DNA of 64,000 bases from Undaria pinnatifida (GCA_012845835.1 JABAKD010000029.1:9159194-9223193), one strand, 5' to 3'. Positions 1 to 12,458 are shown, counted from the first letter of the stretch. The notes: generated by a model from the sequence alone, not told the origin. Made by a program: numbers and translations.

Positions 1-1735
1 ATTACTTTATGAAGTAGTGGGTGGTATATGTACCCGTTTGTGTCTAGAAGCCCGAAATCAAGCATCGAGAAGGGGGTGGGGTCAACGGCAGTTTCTCTCA
101 TCATGAACTAATTTGTATAACATCGAAATTCCGCCATCTGTTTATCTACATAAATCACTTGTACACGTCAATAACATCGGTTTAGATCGATGCTGGCATT
201 TTCGACCGCAATTCGTCGTTCATATGAAAATCGTGCCCGTAGAATACATCCTCCGAATCCTAGCGGCGTCGACCTATACCCCGTGAACTTGCCCTTGCAG
301 GTCGCCTCCCACGGTCCACACACCTCCAACATTATGATGTTGGCCATTGGTTTGAATCTTTTGCCGATTTTCCATGTTCGACCTCGACCACTCGAAATGA
401 CGTATTGGGTCGGCTTTTTCTACGACAGGCGCCGGCAGTACTAATATCTTAAACCGTGTCATTGCAGCTGTTGCTGCTGCTATTGTTGGTGTTGGCGGAC
501 CTTGCAGGCACGCGTTTTCCCTCCCTATCCCCAGGTTTTGTTTTCTTTCTACCAAGCACCAGGTATGGTGCGTTGCGACTGAGACACCGCGCTGGATGTT
601 AGCTGTGTGCTAAACGCGTGCTCATCGGGAAATTAAAACGCGACTTTGAGTGCTGTCCTCGCGCTCTATATATTTGTGTATAGCCGCGCCCCTGTTCTAG
701 ACAGCGTGAAGACACCATCGCCTGAGATAAAGTAAGGACCCCGTTTGCATCTGGGCTGGTCGCAAACCTTGCACGTGATATCAGCTGCGAAGCAGCAATA
801 AGAATGGAGAGTAAAATACATGAATAGGAGCGACGCCGGGAGCCGGGAGTTGTTGCTGGAAAATGCTCGTTGGTGGCGTATATTAGAAACCGGTCAAAGA
901 AGGCGTGGGAACGCCGGTCATTTGCACACATTATCAAAAACCTCGTACGTTTGGCAATGAAAGCCGTTTGAGAATGGCGCTATTTGTTCACGTCGTGATC
1001 CCTAGCACAAAAACCAACGCTGGGCGAAACAAAGCCAATGCTGCAACAGAGCCTTCGGCTTACTCGCCAAGAGTGCTCCCGTTCATTAAAGGTCGAAGGT
1101 AGGCCGGGTTGTGTCTGAGACGGGTCGAGGGGAAGGTTATCTTGAGTTGGTGGAATCGCACGCATTGAATAAAGAAGCTGAAAACCCTCAATGCGGCTGA
1201 TGCTAGGCTGATGGGGGATTCACTCCCACCTTCGCGCGTGCAGTCAGCTGAGCAGCCGATTCCAGCGATCTGGGGTGCGCAGGCCCACGGGCGAACCTCC
1301 ACGGAGGGGAAGCAGGCGCCGTCGTTTTCGCAACGTCCGTCAAGCTGTAGAAGCTCCTGGGACGGCGAATCTGTCGCAAAAGAGCTGTCGCGCGGAGCTA
1401 TGACAATGGGGCTGCCAGTGGGAGCGTCTTCCAGCAGCGCAAGTGCTGCAGATGAACGGCGGAAAGAGAAGGAGGCGGGCAGCAGTGGAATGGCGGTATA
1501 TATAAAAAAGTACGTCGGGACAACCGTGTGTGATGGCGTTTTATATGGTCGTGTGGTGGGGGTGCATGCTTAAGAACAGCCACGACCGACCAATGATAAT
1601 GCTACCGACTGGCAAGCAGTGGGAAGCAGCCTCGCGCACAGGTTGATGCCAACTAGAGTCCTAACTATGTTTACAGCAGAGCACGTAACCCCCTCCCGTT
1701 GCGCGTGGGACGCATATTTGCCACCAAAGCACAAG
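1..1735. other. Intergenic, no recognised gene
   Basis: A plus-strand frame is open from about 1169 to 1573 and contains a polar, Ser/Lys/Glu-rich sequence, but it has no family resemblance and no clear splice context. Nothing else is supportable. Confidence 0.6.
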
Positions 1736-2320
1736 CTAGATAGTACCTTCCCTCGGTGAGGTGGTCATCGGCATCCTCAGACGACACGGGCGGCCACCGA
1801 CAGCAGGAGGTAAGGAAGCAGCCGGCAGCGGTGGGGGCAAAGGAGACAGAGCCGCGGTGGCAGCGAGCCTAGACTCTTCACATAACCCGTGGAGGCTAGT
1901 GTCTTCATCTCGCGTGGTGACATTGGGCATTGTCAGACGCTGCAACCGGCTGCCGATAGAAACATTCGAACAAACAGCCCGCGGCGGTGGAGGTGGCACC
2001 GCGGTCGTAGCGAGCCTTGTTGCTTCATACAACTTGTGGTGGCTAGTATCTTCATCTTGCGAGGTGACATTCGAACGCTGCGGCCGGCCGGCGACAGTAA
2101 CATTCGAAGAGGCAGCCAGTGGCAGTGGAAGTAATGCCGTAGTTGTACCAAGCTCGACCGCTTCGTCTTGCTGACAGGCGTCTCTCTTGGCGGCGGTGGC
2201 GGCGGCGGCGGGGGGGGGGTCTCGGGCTTCATCTTCTCGTGGGGAGTCGGCTTCGGCGGACATGGCTCCCTCCGGTGCCGTTGGCGTTCTGTACACGTGG
2301 GAGTGGGAAACAAGTGCCAA
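1736..2320 (-). CDS. Unrecognised open frame with internal repeats (194 residues)
   Basis: The frame is open for 194 codons and contains a repeat of about 55-60 residues: Asn-Val-Thr ... Asp-Glu-Asp-Thr-Ser ... Arg-Leu-Ala-x-Thr-Ala ... Pro-rich. There are two full copies and a partial third, corresponding to a DNA repeat of about 165-170 bp. I recognise no family, signal peptide or membrane helix. The opposite strand is also open for 137 codons over the same DNA, which weakens the case for coding. It could be a minisatellite that happens to be a multiple of three, or an exon of a low-complexity protein. Confidence 0.25.
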   Translation of the reverse strand: MALVSHSHVYRTPTAPEGAMSAEADSPREDEARDPPPAAAATAAKRDACQQDEAVELGTTTALLPLPLAASSNVTVAGRPQRSNVTSQDEDTSHHKLYEATRLATTAVPPPPPRAVCSNVSIGSRLQRLTMPNVTTRDEDTSLHGLCEESRLAATAALSPLPPPLPAASLPPAVGGRPCRLRMPMTTSPREGTI

Positions 2321-5300
2321 GGGTCACGCCATGGCATTAAAGAGGCGGGTGTGTTTCGACCGACGCCTCCTCTGTTTTGAGGGCAACAGCATCTGCGTCA
2401 TCGGTAGGGGCAAGCGCTATGAGCGGCTCGGAGTATTCGAGAACATATTGAACGTGCGACACAGCGAAACGGAACGCATGTAACCGCGTGGTGTATGTAA
2501 GGTTTCCCTCGTACCGTCGAAAATCACGTCCCCGGATAGATCGCTAGGCGTGCGTCGGCGAAGGATAGAGGGCAATCGGTTCGAAACCAAACATATCTGC
2601 TCAGGCAGAGGACACCGGAATTATAAACTATCACATAAAAATGACCCCCAAGCCATTGTTTGCCTAAATCACACCAAGAAAAGAATACCGCAACCATCTA
2701 TGGCACATATTGTTGCTTTCCTGGTCCCCCCTGGTTGTGCGTCGAAGCTTGCCGCGTCTGGTGTACCATCCTTCTCGCTGCACGCTGTAGCGCTCACTTC
2801 AGACACCGCCTCCGGTGTAGAAGGTCTATGGCAGCACCGTAGGTGGGAGAGGAATGCGGAGCGGACACTGACCAAGATACTGTGGTGTGAACAACTTGCG
2901 CAAACAGCCACCGCCGGTCCGAATTGCTGCCTCTGTAAACGTTGTGCATTGCAAATTTGGGGGCACCTATTTTAAACGCTTCGGACCCTTGGACCCCGCT
3001 GTTGTTTGCCAGCCTTCAACTAACCGTCCGCCTCAGTTTTTGGTTCGTTTTTCTGTAATACTAGTGAATGCACGATATGTATATTTACTACTGTACCCTA
3101 TTACTTCAAAGAACACGTGATACCACTGCAGCCGTGCTCGTCAGTTTTCGGGTATCTATGTTTGTGACCAACACATGCTAGGCGTACGTAACGTAAAAAT
3201 CCAGCTTCGACGTGAAGACGTGAATACATGTGAGGCAGACGACGAAATATACTTAGTAGGGAGGGAGGTATGGGGGTGGGTTAATAATTTATTTTCTGTC
3301 TGGGGGGAATACGAGATACATAAGAGAGCGACGTGCCTGGCTAGCGAACTCACATGGCGACAATGGGCTGCGCTTGCTCCGGCATTTCCGACTCGAGCAG
3401 ACCGCGGAGGCGCGGAATGTAGCGCGCAGGCAGATGTTGATCTGCACGCAATAAGACGGGGGACGTTTAGGGCGGGTCATTAAGGCTGTTGAAGCAATTT
3501 TTGTGGAGAAATCGGAGATCTTGTCGAAAGGTGTCCTGACAGTCTGATGACCAAAGGGGAGGGTTGTCATTCGTGTTTGGATAACCGGCACAAAACTATG
3601 CGAGGACCCAGCCGATTTCGGGGAGAAACAGGAGGGGAAGCGTGGTGGGTGGTAACTAATGTTCCCACCTCGGTGCTAAATAAAGGATATATTTGCCGAT
3701 AGACGAAGTGATGGTCTCCGTAGATGCAATGGCCAGCATACCACGGTATATTGTAAGATATAGTTAGCCATATTTATATCGGGTTCTGGGCGGGGCGTTG
3801 GGTTTGCGTTGGACGATGGCAAATGGGTATTCTTTTACCCTCACTGTTGGGAGCAAATCTCACGAGTAGGTTAGCAAGATCGAGTCGACCACAATCGAGT
3901 CGAGGTTCTTCCTGGAGCGTCAGCAGATTGAGTTAGTCACTGGGTTGGCCAATCCAGTCAGAGGTCTGTGCCTCTCTATTCCCCCTCTTGCTTTCTCCCC
4001 CTTTGTAGTAGAAGAACGTGTGAACAATCTTCTTCTGGAGTTTGGCGGATCGGAGAAGAAAATATGGGAGCACAGGGTAAACTAAAAATGGTCGATGGAC
4101 TCTGTAACAGATCGGTGACAATGGAAGACCAAAAGTTTGAAATTACCGAAGACCCCAGTAAAACTTTGCCTGAACGGTCGCCTATGGACCCAATTCGGGA
4201 GATTTGTTTTTGAAACTTTCCGAAATTCCGGAAAAAAACGATTTCTCGCGGCGATCTCGGCCAACGTCGGCCTGAGAAATTCTCAAGCAGATCTTGGATT
4301 AGAAGAGGCGAAATTTCGTGTTCTCCACACACTTCCTTCGGCGAAATCAACGACAGCGTCGTGAATTCTGAACGTGGCGAGCTCGTTAGGGACTCCAACT
4401 CCCCCTTGGTGTACAGTACTCACTCTACGGCCGGTGATTTGTGGCGGGCGCCAATCAGGCTTCTGTTAAAAACACGTTTGGCAGCTGGTGTGTAGAAAAC
4501 TGAGGCAAAAACCCTATCGTCTCCCAACGGGCGAAAGACATAATTTTGAGAGGATGTGACGGAGGACCACGGACAACACAAGCAGCCTCTCACACACTAG
4601 GGCATGGATCGATATTTGCTCTTCAGTGCTGTCGCCTACACTCATGTAGCCTTTTTCGGAACGAAGAGGAGTGACCATGGGTTGTCTCTACCTCGAAATC
4701 GAAGATCAATCGTGTTTGGCGGACAGTGTTGATCAATGTTTGATGAAGAATAGACAAATTGACCTGTTGGACAGCATGACCAAAAATAAGCCAGAAAAAT
4801 GTTCTAGTCATTTTTTCCCCATATCGGTGTTATCCGGAATCGTCCAGCAAATAACCCCACTAAAACAAAGTTTGGAAAATTTCGGCTATACTATCGGCTT
4901 TTCATTGTAATCGGTCTATTGACGGTTTGAACGTTTCTTTTTTGTTCTTATGAAAGTGCAGAACATTTCAAGGATTTTTTTTTTTCGGCAGCGCTAAGTT
5001 TGTTATACCATTGCATACTACCAGCAAATGTTACGGCGGCGGGATGAGGGTCATGGAAGAGGGGATAGGGGCAGAGTGGCTACACCCTGAACACCAGAAA
5101 CGTGCGCCAAGCGCATATTTGAGGCTCTGCGTTTGAGTCTCTGGGTTGACTCCTCAGCGGAGCGGAAACATCGCTGGGCTCAAGGGCTCCGTCATGGCCC
5201 TTCCATAAATGCATGTTCCGTACATGTTCTCGTTATACTTTTCATGAATCAGTGCTCGTCGTTAACATGTTCAATGCTCGATATGCTTTTATAGGTGCAT

Positions 5301-5559
5301 GCTCGTCGTCCAGATATATATGCTCGTCCAATGCGCTTGTTACCGCATGCATGCATATCGCGACGACTAAGGTCTGCCGAAACATGATGGCACACCCTAC
5401 GCTTTCGTTCGCTCGATAAAGCGAAACGAAAGGGGGTGGAATGCTGTCCAAGGAAAACAGGTAAACGATAATGGCAGTCGAACCCAAGGTAACGACTCAT
5501 TGAGTGGCTGCTCAGACCCTGAGACTGAATCCTCAGAATAATGGTGATAATGGAGTACG
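2321..5559. other. Intergenic, nothing recognised
   Basis: No family resemblance in any frame, no RNA gene and no clear repeat. The longest frames (2550-2975 plus, 3976-4398 minus) look like random translation. Confidence 0.6.
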
Positions 5560-6560
5560 GGGTGCCTTGAATGTGATGCCTGGTGTCACACCCCTGAGGT
5601 GGGCAGGGGGTACTCATCAACGTGGCAGAAGTGACACGATTTTAGCTGGTTCTAGAGTCACAGTTGATAAAGGTGAGGTCGCGAGGTGCCGTAGGTACCA
5701 CAGTACGGTGGAACCTTCTTCACTGTGGCAAGGACTCACGGCAGGCATATATGACCTGCTCGAGCGACATTCAGATGACGTGTCCGAGGCAGGAAACGCC
5801 AAGAGAGGTGTCGGTGACACGTATGGCGCCTGTTGCTAATGTGTGTTATCCCTGCCTTAAATTTCAATCATACGTTTCATTGACATTTGTCAAGCCGGGT
5901 AGCATGTTCATCTCATGGTGATGGGCAGAGACATCAATGTGGCTAACGCTGGAACTATCTGGAGGAAGTGTCGGTGACACTCACCATTCCTGTCACCGAT
6001 GTATGTTATGCCTTTGCCACTGATGTATGCTGTGCCCACCCGAAATGGTCGTCATGGCTAGCATGGATGATTGCCATGCTGAACGCGGTGAATTATTCAT
6101 TCTCTGTGGCGCATGTCAAGTTATTTCGTGGTGCAATCTGTGCATCCCGATGTCCAAAATGTACCGCATTATTTCGTGGTGCAAGCTGTGCATCTTGATG
6201 TTCAAAAGTGGGTCATTTGACGACACACTGTGAATTCAGCACCATTATTGATATCAACGGGTGCAGTATCCCAGAGCGGATGAAGGGCTCTGACTGCAGA
6301 TATCAAGCCATTTCCTACGCAAACGCACCGATGTGTTTAACGCTGGAAACGCCAGAAGAACGTTGTCGGTGAGTCCCGTCATGCTTGCCAGTGGTGTGTG
6401 TTATGTTTCCCTAAATTCCTGTTATACCTATCATTTACGATTGTCATGCCGGACATCGATGTGTTCACGTCATGTCGTCCAAGATGCGGTTGCGCATTTC
6501 GCGGGGAACTGACGATGGCGGCACTCTTATACGTGCTGATCGATCGCATGCCTTCGAGCG
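5560..6560 (+). repeat. Degenerate repeats with GTGTCGGTGACAC
   Basis: Blocks with AACGCTGGAA, TGTCGGTGA, GATGTATGTTATG and ATTGTCATGC-like words recur around 5780-5930, 5940-6050 and 6330-6480. A clear 48-bp tandem duplication (TTATTTCGTGGTGCAATCTG ...) lies at 6121-6215. No gene recognised. Confidence 0.6.
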
Positions 6561-6829
6561 GCATGGGAGACACGTGAGCATCAAGGTACAACCCAAATGA
6601 CCTAACAAGGATAATGGGAGAGAGCTACATTTCATTTACGCTGGTTGTGTGGGAACCACACCACGGAACAGTATCGGTATTCAATATTTTGTGGGAATCG
6701 CACCACGGCGCCGAGTGCCATTCAACTCTACCGAGGATGCCAACAAGGGATTCGTCGTAAGAAACCTGGCCGGCTGCATAGACGAAGTAGATGAAATAAC
6801 CTAGAGAGTGCATCTCAGCAGTATTCGGT

Positions 6830-7740
6830 TTGACCGTGGAGGTAAGCACGTGTGCCAATCGCTGTTCAGCACGTGAAGCTGAGGTAAGCAGCTCTTGTGG
6901 GTGTTTTCATTTGTTCAGTGCGCGCATCTACACAGTGAAGGTAAGCAGGTGTTAGGCTATCGCTGAATAGATAGGGAAGTGAGGTGAGCGCTTCTCTGGG
7001 TTGTTCTTGGAATGGATGCCAACATTATTGGGTTCAGGCGTGAAGGTAACACGTGTTGTAGCCGCTGCTGTGCGGGACGCTGAAGGCATGCAGCTCTTTT
7101 ATGTGCCTTAACCATAGCTTCGGTGGTAGCGTCCAGACAGTGAAGGTGAGCACTTGTCTTGTTGCCACTGGAGAGGAGAGGTGGGGTAAGCAGTTTGACT
7201 TTCTGGGGAGCTGTTGGGTGGTAGTGTACATTATTACTTGGTGTGATTTTATTGGTATATCATGTATCAAGTAGTATTTGGATTATGGCACGCGCACCGA
7301 TACGGAGCTTGTCTATTTAGGGTTTAACGGCTCCACTTCCTCGTGTAGGAGCTAATGGCGCAGGTTTGCCTTGACGAGTGTAGCTGGTGCGTTTTGATGT
7401 GATTTTATCGACATTATGGAGGGTACACACGAATAGTCTTTCCATACTGGCATAGAGGCACTGACACTGACTTTCTGTGTTTAGTGTTAAAGGACTGCCT
7501 TTCTTCATTTCATGTCTATGGTGGCGAAGGTAAGCGCCAATTTGTAGTCCCGGTAATATTTGGTGGAAATGTGAGGTGAGCACGTTGTCAATTGCTGCTG
7601 GTCGCGAGATAAGGTTAGCATCTGCCGCGAGTGTTACAAGTAGATTTGACGGTAGCACTTCGACGGTGCGAAATGTATGAAACGTATGCACTTGTCTTGT
7701 TATTGTTCAACGGCCAGGTGAACGTAAGCGCCTGCTCGAG
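6830..7740 (+). repeat. Degenerate array around GTGAAGGTAAGCAC
   Basis: Eleven variants of GTGAAGGTAAGC(A/G)C occur on the plus strand at about 6837, 6877, 6935, 6979, 7041, 7139, 7180, 7525, 7570, 7608 and 7718, with 40-100 bp between most. Each contains a splice-donor-like AGGTAAG or AGGTGAG core. The sequence between them is poorly conserved. Confidence 0.65.
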
Positions 7741-8818
7741 AATTTGCCTCGAGAGCGAAATTTTCTGTGTGTACGATACGTCTCAGGAGCAATAATGTTA
7801 GGCAATCTTAGCCTAACCTTTACGATGGTGTGAATGTTATGTTTTTGGTCTGAACCGTCGGCTGGTTGAATGCTGTTGTCTGGAAAGAATCTTTTCACCA
7901 CCTTCCAAGATTGGCACTGCGGAAGGAGGCACGTTGCAACATCGAATTAACGGCGATGGGCGGAGGAGAAAGATGCACGTGCTGATACCGAATTGTGACC
8001 GGGATGCCCGTTTGGCTTCGACGCTCACATGCGCCGGGCTGGGGGGGTGTTGCAGTGGCGGTGGCGCCGGGGAGAGAAAAAAGCGCTTAGATTGCACCCG
8101 GTCGGAATCAAGACGAAAGCTGGATTTATCACTGGCTGTGGAGGTGTATGACTTCAACGATCAAGATTAATGAGTAGGATATTCTGATCGAGGAGACTGG
8201 AAGATACTGTATTTGTCAAGGACCTTAACGGAGAAAGAAGGAGCTGGCGTCCTGCCGAAACCGTTTTCTATACTGTACGACGTCAAGAACACGTATTGCG
8301 AGTGAGACATCCAAATGGTGACTGCGAGGATCTGAATCACCAAGAGGCCAAACAAGGAAAGGAAGTGGCGACTTCAACTTGAGTTGGATTTTCGATTGAG
8401 CGGAGCCTGGAAAGGATTCAAGACCTCAGCCTATCTTGTGTGCTCAGGCGGCAGGTCTGGCTGCGAAGGGCAACACTAAATGTTCCACTGACCGAAGCCT
8501 GACTATTTTAAGCGCTGGGAGGTCATACTAGACTTGGAAGAAAGGGTGTTGAGGTGGCCAGTGTGGGAACATTCCATCTCGTCAATCGGGGCCTCATTCG
8601 TCTAAGCTCTGGAGGACCGTAACAGATTTGGGGGGGTGTTACGGCGGCGGGATGACGTGGGACATAAAAGTACGGTGGGACATGTCCATGGCTATATGGG
8701 TGTGGCTTAGTTCGGCGTAGAACAGGGACGGGTAGTTCTATGGGCTGCGAAAGACGTTTTGTACGGGCGGCGAATTAAATTTCGAAACAGTCAGTGTGGC
8801 AATAACACCTTCGAGTCG
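7741..8818. other. Intergenic, nothing recognised
   Basis: Short frames on both strands near 7837-8170, without recognisable domains. GTTACGGCGGCGGGATGA at about 8639 also occurs at 5030 and may mark a small unclassified repeat. Confidence 0.5.
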
Positions 8819-9059
8819 TTCTACGGTAGCCCCCATTAACATTTTGTTATCGAAATCCCCTGTTTCCACACCAGCTCCCGGTCGTGTCTCCTGAAGTATG
8901 GTGTCCCTCGACACCCCGATGTCATCGATCAATACACGTTTGCACACAAGAAAAGGTTTGGATACTTCTGTTTCAATAGTATCCTTGCTTGTGTCGAGCA
9001 GCCACGAAACGTTCGTTGAAGAATATCGCTGGTTTGGGGGGGGGCTATCGTAGAATCAG
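8819..9059 (+). mobile_element. MITE family 1, copy a
   Basis: Opens with TTCTACGGTAGCCCCC and ends GGGGGCTATCGTAGAATCAG. The terminal inverted repeat is about 16 bp with one mismatch. It has the same orientation and interior as the 57.7-kb copy; no open frame of note. Confidence 0.85.
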
Positions 9060-10551
9060 TTCTTCCAAGAAGGTAATGCAAAGCAGCACCGCTGGAAAAT
9101 AAGCCTGGTGTTACGGCTGTGCTTTGCGGTTCAGTCTCTCAACACCACAACGTGAAAAGAACAAGTGAAGTTAAAACGTGACCAATGTGCAATATGGCAA
9201 ACCACTGTTCACATGTTTGCGTGAACACTCATGTTCGCTTGTATGCATGTGCATCCGCATCAACTGTATTCTGTGATTTCATGCGCTTGTGAGACTCAAA
9301 GATGTGACTTCGGTCGAACTCTGAAGTCTCGGATCAATCTGATGGATGGATCGCAAACCGGGAGGAACCAAAGCTACAACTATATCTGATCGCTGGATAA
9401 TTCGAACTCTCCCGGTGGCAAGGTAAGCGAGAAGAGGGAAGCCCGTCCAGCCGCCGTATCACAATTTACTACTAGTAAAAGTTGTTGAATGTCGTGTGAA
9501 GAGTTTTTTCGTACTTTCGTTTTAAAACCCACACTTTGATCTACATTACTCCACGTCGAACAAAATCTAGAACATTTCAATCATTCCAATTACGCCACCT
9601 TGTGCAGAAAATCATCAGCTTTCCGTTTCTTAAGTAATTTTATTTTGTTTTGCCCTAGACTGAAATCAAGTAAGCACTATTCAATGGATGCCGGTCAACG
9701 TTTTTTCGATGTTCTTGTCGTACTTTCGGTATTTGTATTCTCACTTATACCGAAATCAAGTAAATAAAAGTCTCCTCTTAGTGGAGATATTTCAAGAAGA
9801 GATTCTTTGCTATCAGTAGGGAGTTAGTGTTATAGGGCTTAGTTTGGGTAAGCTACTGGTTAATCTTTTGCAAGTGGTCAAACGGACTAACACCCCACTA
9901 ATACCCTGACACGGAACTAAGAAGTCTCGCCTTGAAAGTCCGCTGGCGCGAGCGAGCTTCGACCAGAGTTGTTATTTTGTTATATTTTGTGCAAAATTGG
10001 ACCTCGACTAAATAATCAGGCACATTAAACTTCTGATATGGGATATCTGGATCATCTGGTATCTGGATTGGCTATCTATCGCAGGTATTCGCACACTAAT
10101 CTAAATTGAACAGGCGCTTCACACTGCATCCAAGTACTTTGAAGCATGTAGATAAAATTTCAAGGGACTACCAGTAGGTTCTCCATAGAATAAACCGTGC
10201 TGAAATCAAGCAAAAACATTTTAACCTTTTTGTGTCGTGTCAAGGGTTTGTTTTGGAACCCAACCTCGACGAGATCCCGGACGCCCACATTACGAATTCC
10301 TAGTTTCAACTACGAATATGCAAGATTTGAACCGCAATCGACCTTGCCTGGTATCCGAGTCTTTATTTCTCTGTCGCCGAGCGTTGCTACCAGAGACGGG
10401 CCTGCCGCTACGGTATCGCCAGGGTTCCCGGCCTCTTCGATTCGTTTCTCCACCATTTACCACAGGGGCGATACCAAAGCTTTCACCGTGGTCCTATGCT
10501 GGACGCTACTACTGTCGATGACGCGTCTAAAATCAAGATATCCGCAGGGTT
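9060..10551. other. Intergenic, only the solo TRIM-like LTR recognised
   Basis: Apart from 9828-9911 I see no gene. GAAATCAAGTAA recurs at about 9663 and 9752 in T-rich surroundings. Confidence 0.5.
9828..9911 (+). mobile_element. Solo LTR of the TRIM-like family
   Basis: Exactly 84 bp, TGTTATAGGGC to CCCTGACA, without the interior on either side. No clear target duplication. Confidence 0.72.
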
Positions 10552-10556
10552 CTTGG

Positions 10557-10934
10557 TGTTGGTTTGTGCTTGCGGACAAGTCTGATGTACTATAGGGTTT
10601 TGGTGTGTGTGACGGTGGCATCTTCGGAGATGCGGTGGAATTCATCGTTCTTCGAAAGGGTACAATCAATAGGTATATGAACGCCACTCTGGGGCCTCGT
10701 ATACCAAAATATGACGAACGGGGCAAGCCCCCCTTTTGTTAGATCAAGAGTGTTCCAGTAGTTCCAGTAGCTCATGGTTTACGGTTAGTTTGTTGGTGTT
10801 CTTTAATGAATATCGAACTTAATATCTACATATTCTTCTCTTCTCTCGTCATGATGGCCGCACGGGTGTCGAGAATCTTCTCCCGGTGGTTGAGCCTAGC
10901 CAGCCTGCACCTGGCATACTGATATATTCAATTA
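10557..10934 (+). repeat. Left LTR of the 2.95-kb element
   Basis: Begins TGTTGGTTTGTGCTTGCGG and ends CAATTA. It contains GTCATGATGGCC and ACGGGTGTCGAGA words shared with the right LTR. Divergence of the two LTRs is substantial (small indels and many substitutions), so the insertion is old. Confidence 0.8.
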
Positions 10935-10959
10935 TGCTAGCAGAGTCGATCGGACGACG

Positions 10960-11222
10960 AGATACAGTAGTGCGAAGGGCAAGGCAGTATCGAAGCAACG
11001 ATTCTCGGCTCAGCCCATTTCACCTACCTATTCCACGAGTACCGGGATCAGCTGAGAGCGCACTGGGCAGTAGCTATGGTAGCCACGATAAAAGCGGAAG
11101 ATGCTCGCGAGGAACAAGCCAGGAGGGACAAGGAATTAGGCGACTATGCCCAGGGAAACAGACCCAGGAGCAGCGCCATCCCCCCCCAGAGCTATTCCCG
11201 CAGGCCAGAAGCAAGGCACTAC
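10960..11222 (+). pseudogene. Gag-like coding remnant, copy 1 (unrecognised family)
   Basis: The plus strand reads, in one frame, Glu-Ala-Thr-Ile-Leu ... EYRDQLRAHWAVAMVA ... AEDAREEQARRDKELGDYAQG. The inverted copy at 12150-12400 conserves EATIL, EYRDE, MAMVAAIIAEDARE and GDYAQG at the protein level although both are broken. That argues for a former coding sequence. The charged, helical character and the position just inside an LTR suggest gag, but I cannot assign a family. Confidence 0.45.
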
Positions 11223-11399
11223 AGCATGCATACATGGCACACATGTTTCCATCCTGCTCCCCGCTGGTTTCCCTTCCGCGCTGCTTGTCTCCGCACCTGT
11301 CGAAACCCTCGCACTTGCACCTCTTTGTCATCACGTTCATATCCTCGAGGCGGAAGCGGGGGCCATGGCAGTAGCAGCATTGATTCCGAAAGCTCGAGC

Positions 11400-11432
11400 T
11401 TCTGCTGCTGCTGCTGCTGCTGCTGCGGTTCC
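11400..11432. repeat. CTG triplet run
   Basis: CTG repeated about nine times, with further interrupted CTG/GCTGTTGCTG stretches to about 11525. A 90-bp segment with CTGCTGCTGCACC and CACCACCGTTCATTCACTTT is duplicated at 11545-11615 and 11636-11715. Confidence 0.9.
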
Positions 11433-12149
11433 CGCAAGCACGATGGGCTTTGCTGCTGTTGCTGCTCCCCGTCAACCCCCGACTGCTGCAAGCGCGATGG
11501 GCTTTGCTGCTGCTGCAGTTCCTGCAAGCCCCGGGAGTTTTTTTACTGCTGCTGCACCTCATCACACCCCGATGACTCCCATACCAGTTATTTCCACCAC
11601 CGTTCATTCACTTTTCTTAGTCCATTTTTTTTTTTTACTGCTGCTGCACCCCATCACACCCCGATGACTCCCATACCAGTTATTTCCACCACCGTTCATT
11701 CACTTTTCTTAGTCCAAAAAATCAACTCGCTCTTCCTCCTCCTTCTTTACTTCATAGTCTCCACCATCCTCAACCAATTTCTCATCAACAACCACCCTTA
11801 GCACTACCCCCACCCAGAGAGGTGCTAACCCTCAGAAATACTGTTCGTTGTTCTCGACCTAATCCAGTCACCCAAAAATCCAGTACGTTTGCGGAAAGAG
11901 CCGCTGCTCCCGGTGCCATATGGCAAGCTTATCCAACGCTTCCTTGCAAAAAAAAGGCCCATCTGCTCGGCCTGTGATGTTTTACCATTTTTGAAAGTTC
12001 TGAGAGCACTGACGACCTTTTTCGCAAAGTCTTGCAAATCAGGAATGTTTATGTCAATTATCAGGGCTGGCCCGATCTTCGCTGCGTTGGCGAGCAGCTC
12101 CTCTCCAGTTACGCTGAGCGGAGGAACTTCAGATGCCTGCGGTAGTGCC

Positions 12150-12400
12150 TTGATTCTGGCCTGCGGGAATATCTCTGGGGCGGGAATGGGGTTGCTCCTG
12201 TGTTTGTTCCCTGGGCATAGTCACCTAATTCCTCTTCCCCCATGGCTTGTTCTCGCGAGCATCTTCGGCTATTATCGCGGCTACCATAGCCATTGTTCAG
12301 TGCACCTTTCGCTCGTCCCGGTACTCTTCCGATGGGTAGGCAAATTGGGCACAGTCGAGAATCGTTGCCTCCAATGCTGCCTTGCCCCTAGCACTACTGC
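12150..12400 (-). pseudogene. Gag-like coding remnant, copy 2 (inverted)
   Basis: Reverse-complement homologue of 10960-11222, with an in-frame stop after EYRDERKVH and a frameshift after AEDARE. It lies directly next to the tRNA-like relic. Confidence 0.45.
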
Positions 12401-12458
12401 CCCTCGTAGTCCAATGGTCACTCATGACACCCGGGTTCAATTCCCGGCGAGGGAGCCA
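12400..12458 (+). tRNA. tRNA-like relic (Glu/Asp-like) lacking the anticodon arm, CCA encoded
   Basis: The sequence has an acceptor strand CCCTCG at 12401-12406 pairing with CGAGGG at 12448-12453, an A-box-like TAGTCCAATGG, and a perfect T arm CCGGGTTCAATTCCCGG. It then ends in G plus CCA. Only about 57 nt are present and the anticodon arm is missing, so it cannot be a working tRNA. Genomic CCA points to reverse transcription. Read on the minus strand, TGGCTCCCTCGCCGGG is what a retroelement primer-binding site would look like, with the gag-like remnant following it. Confidence 0.6.
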
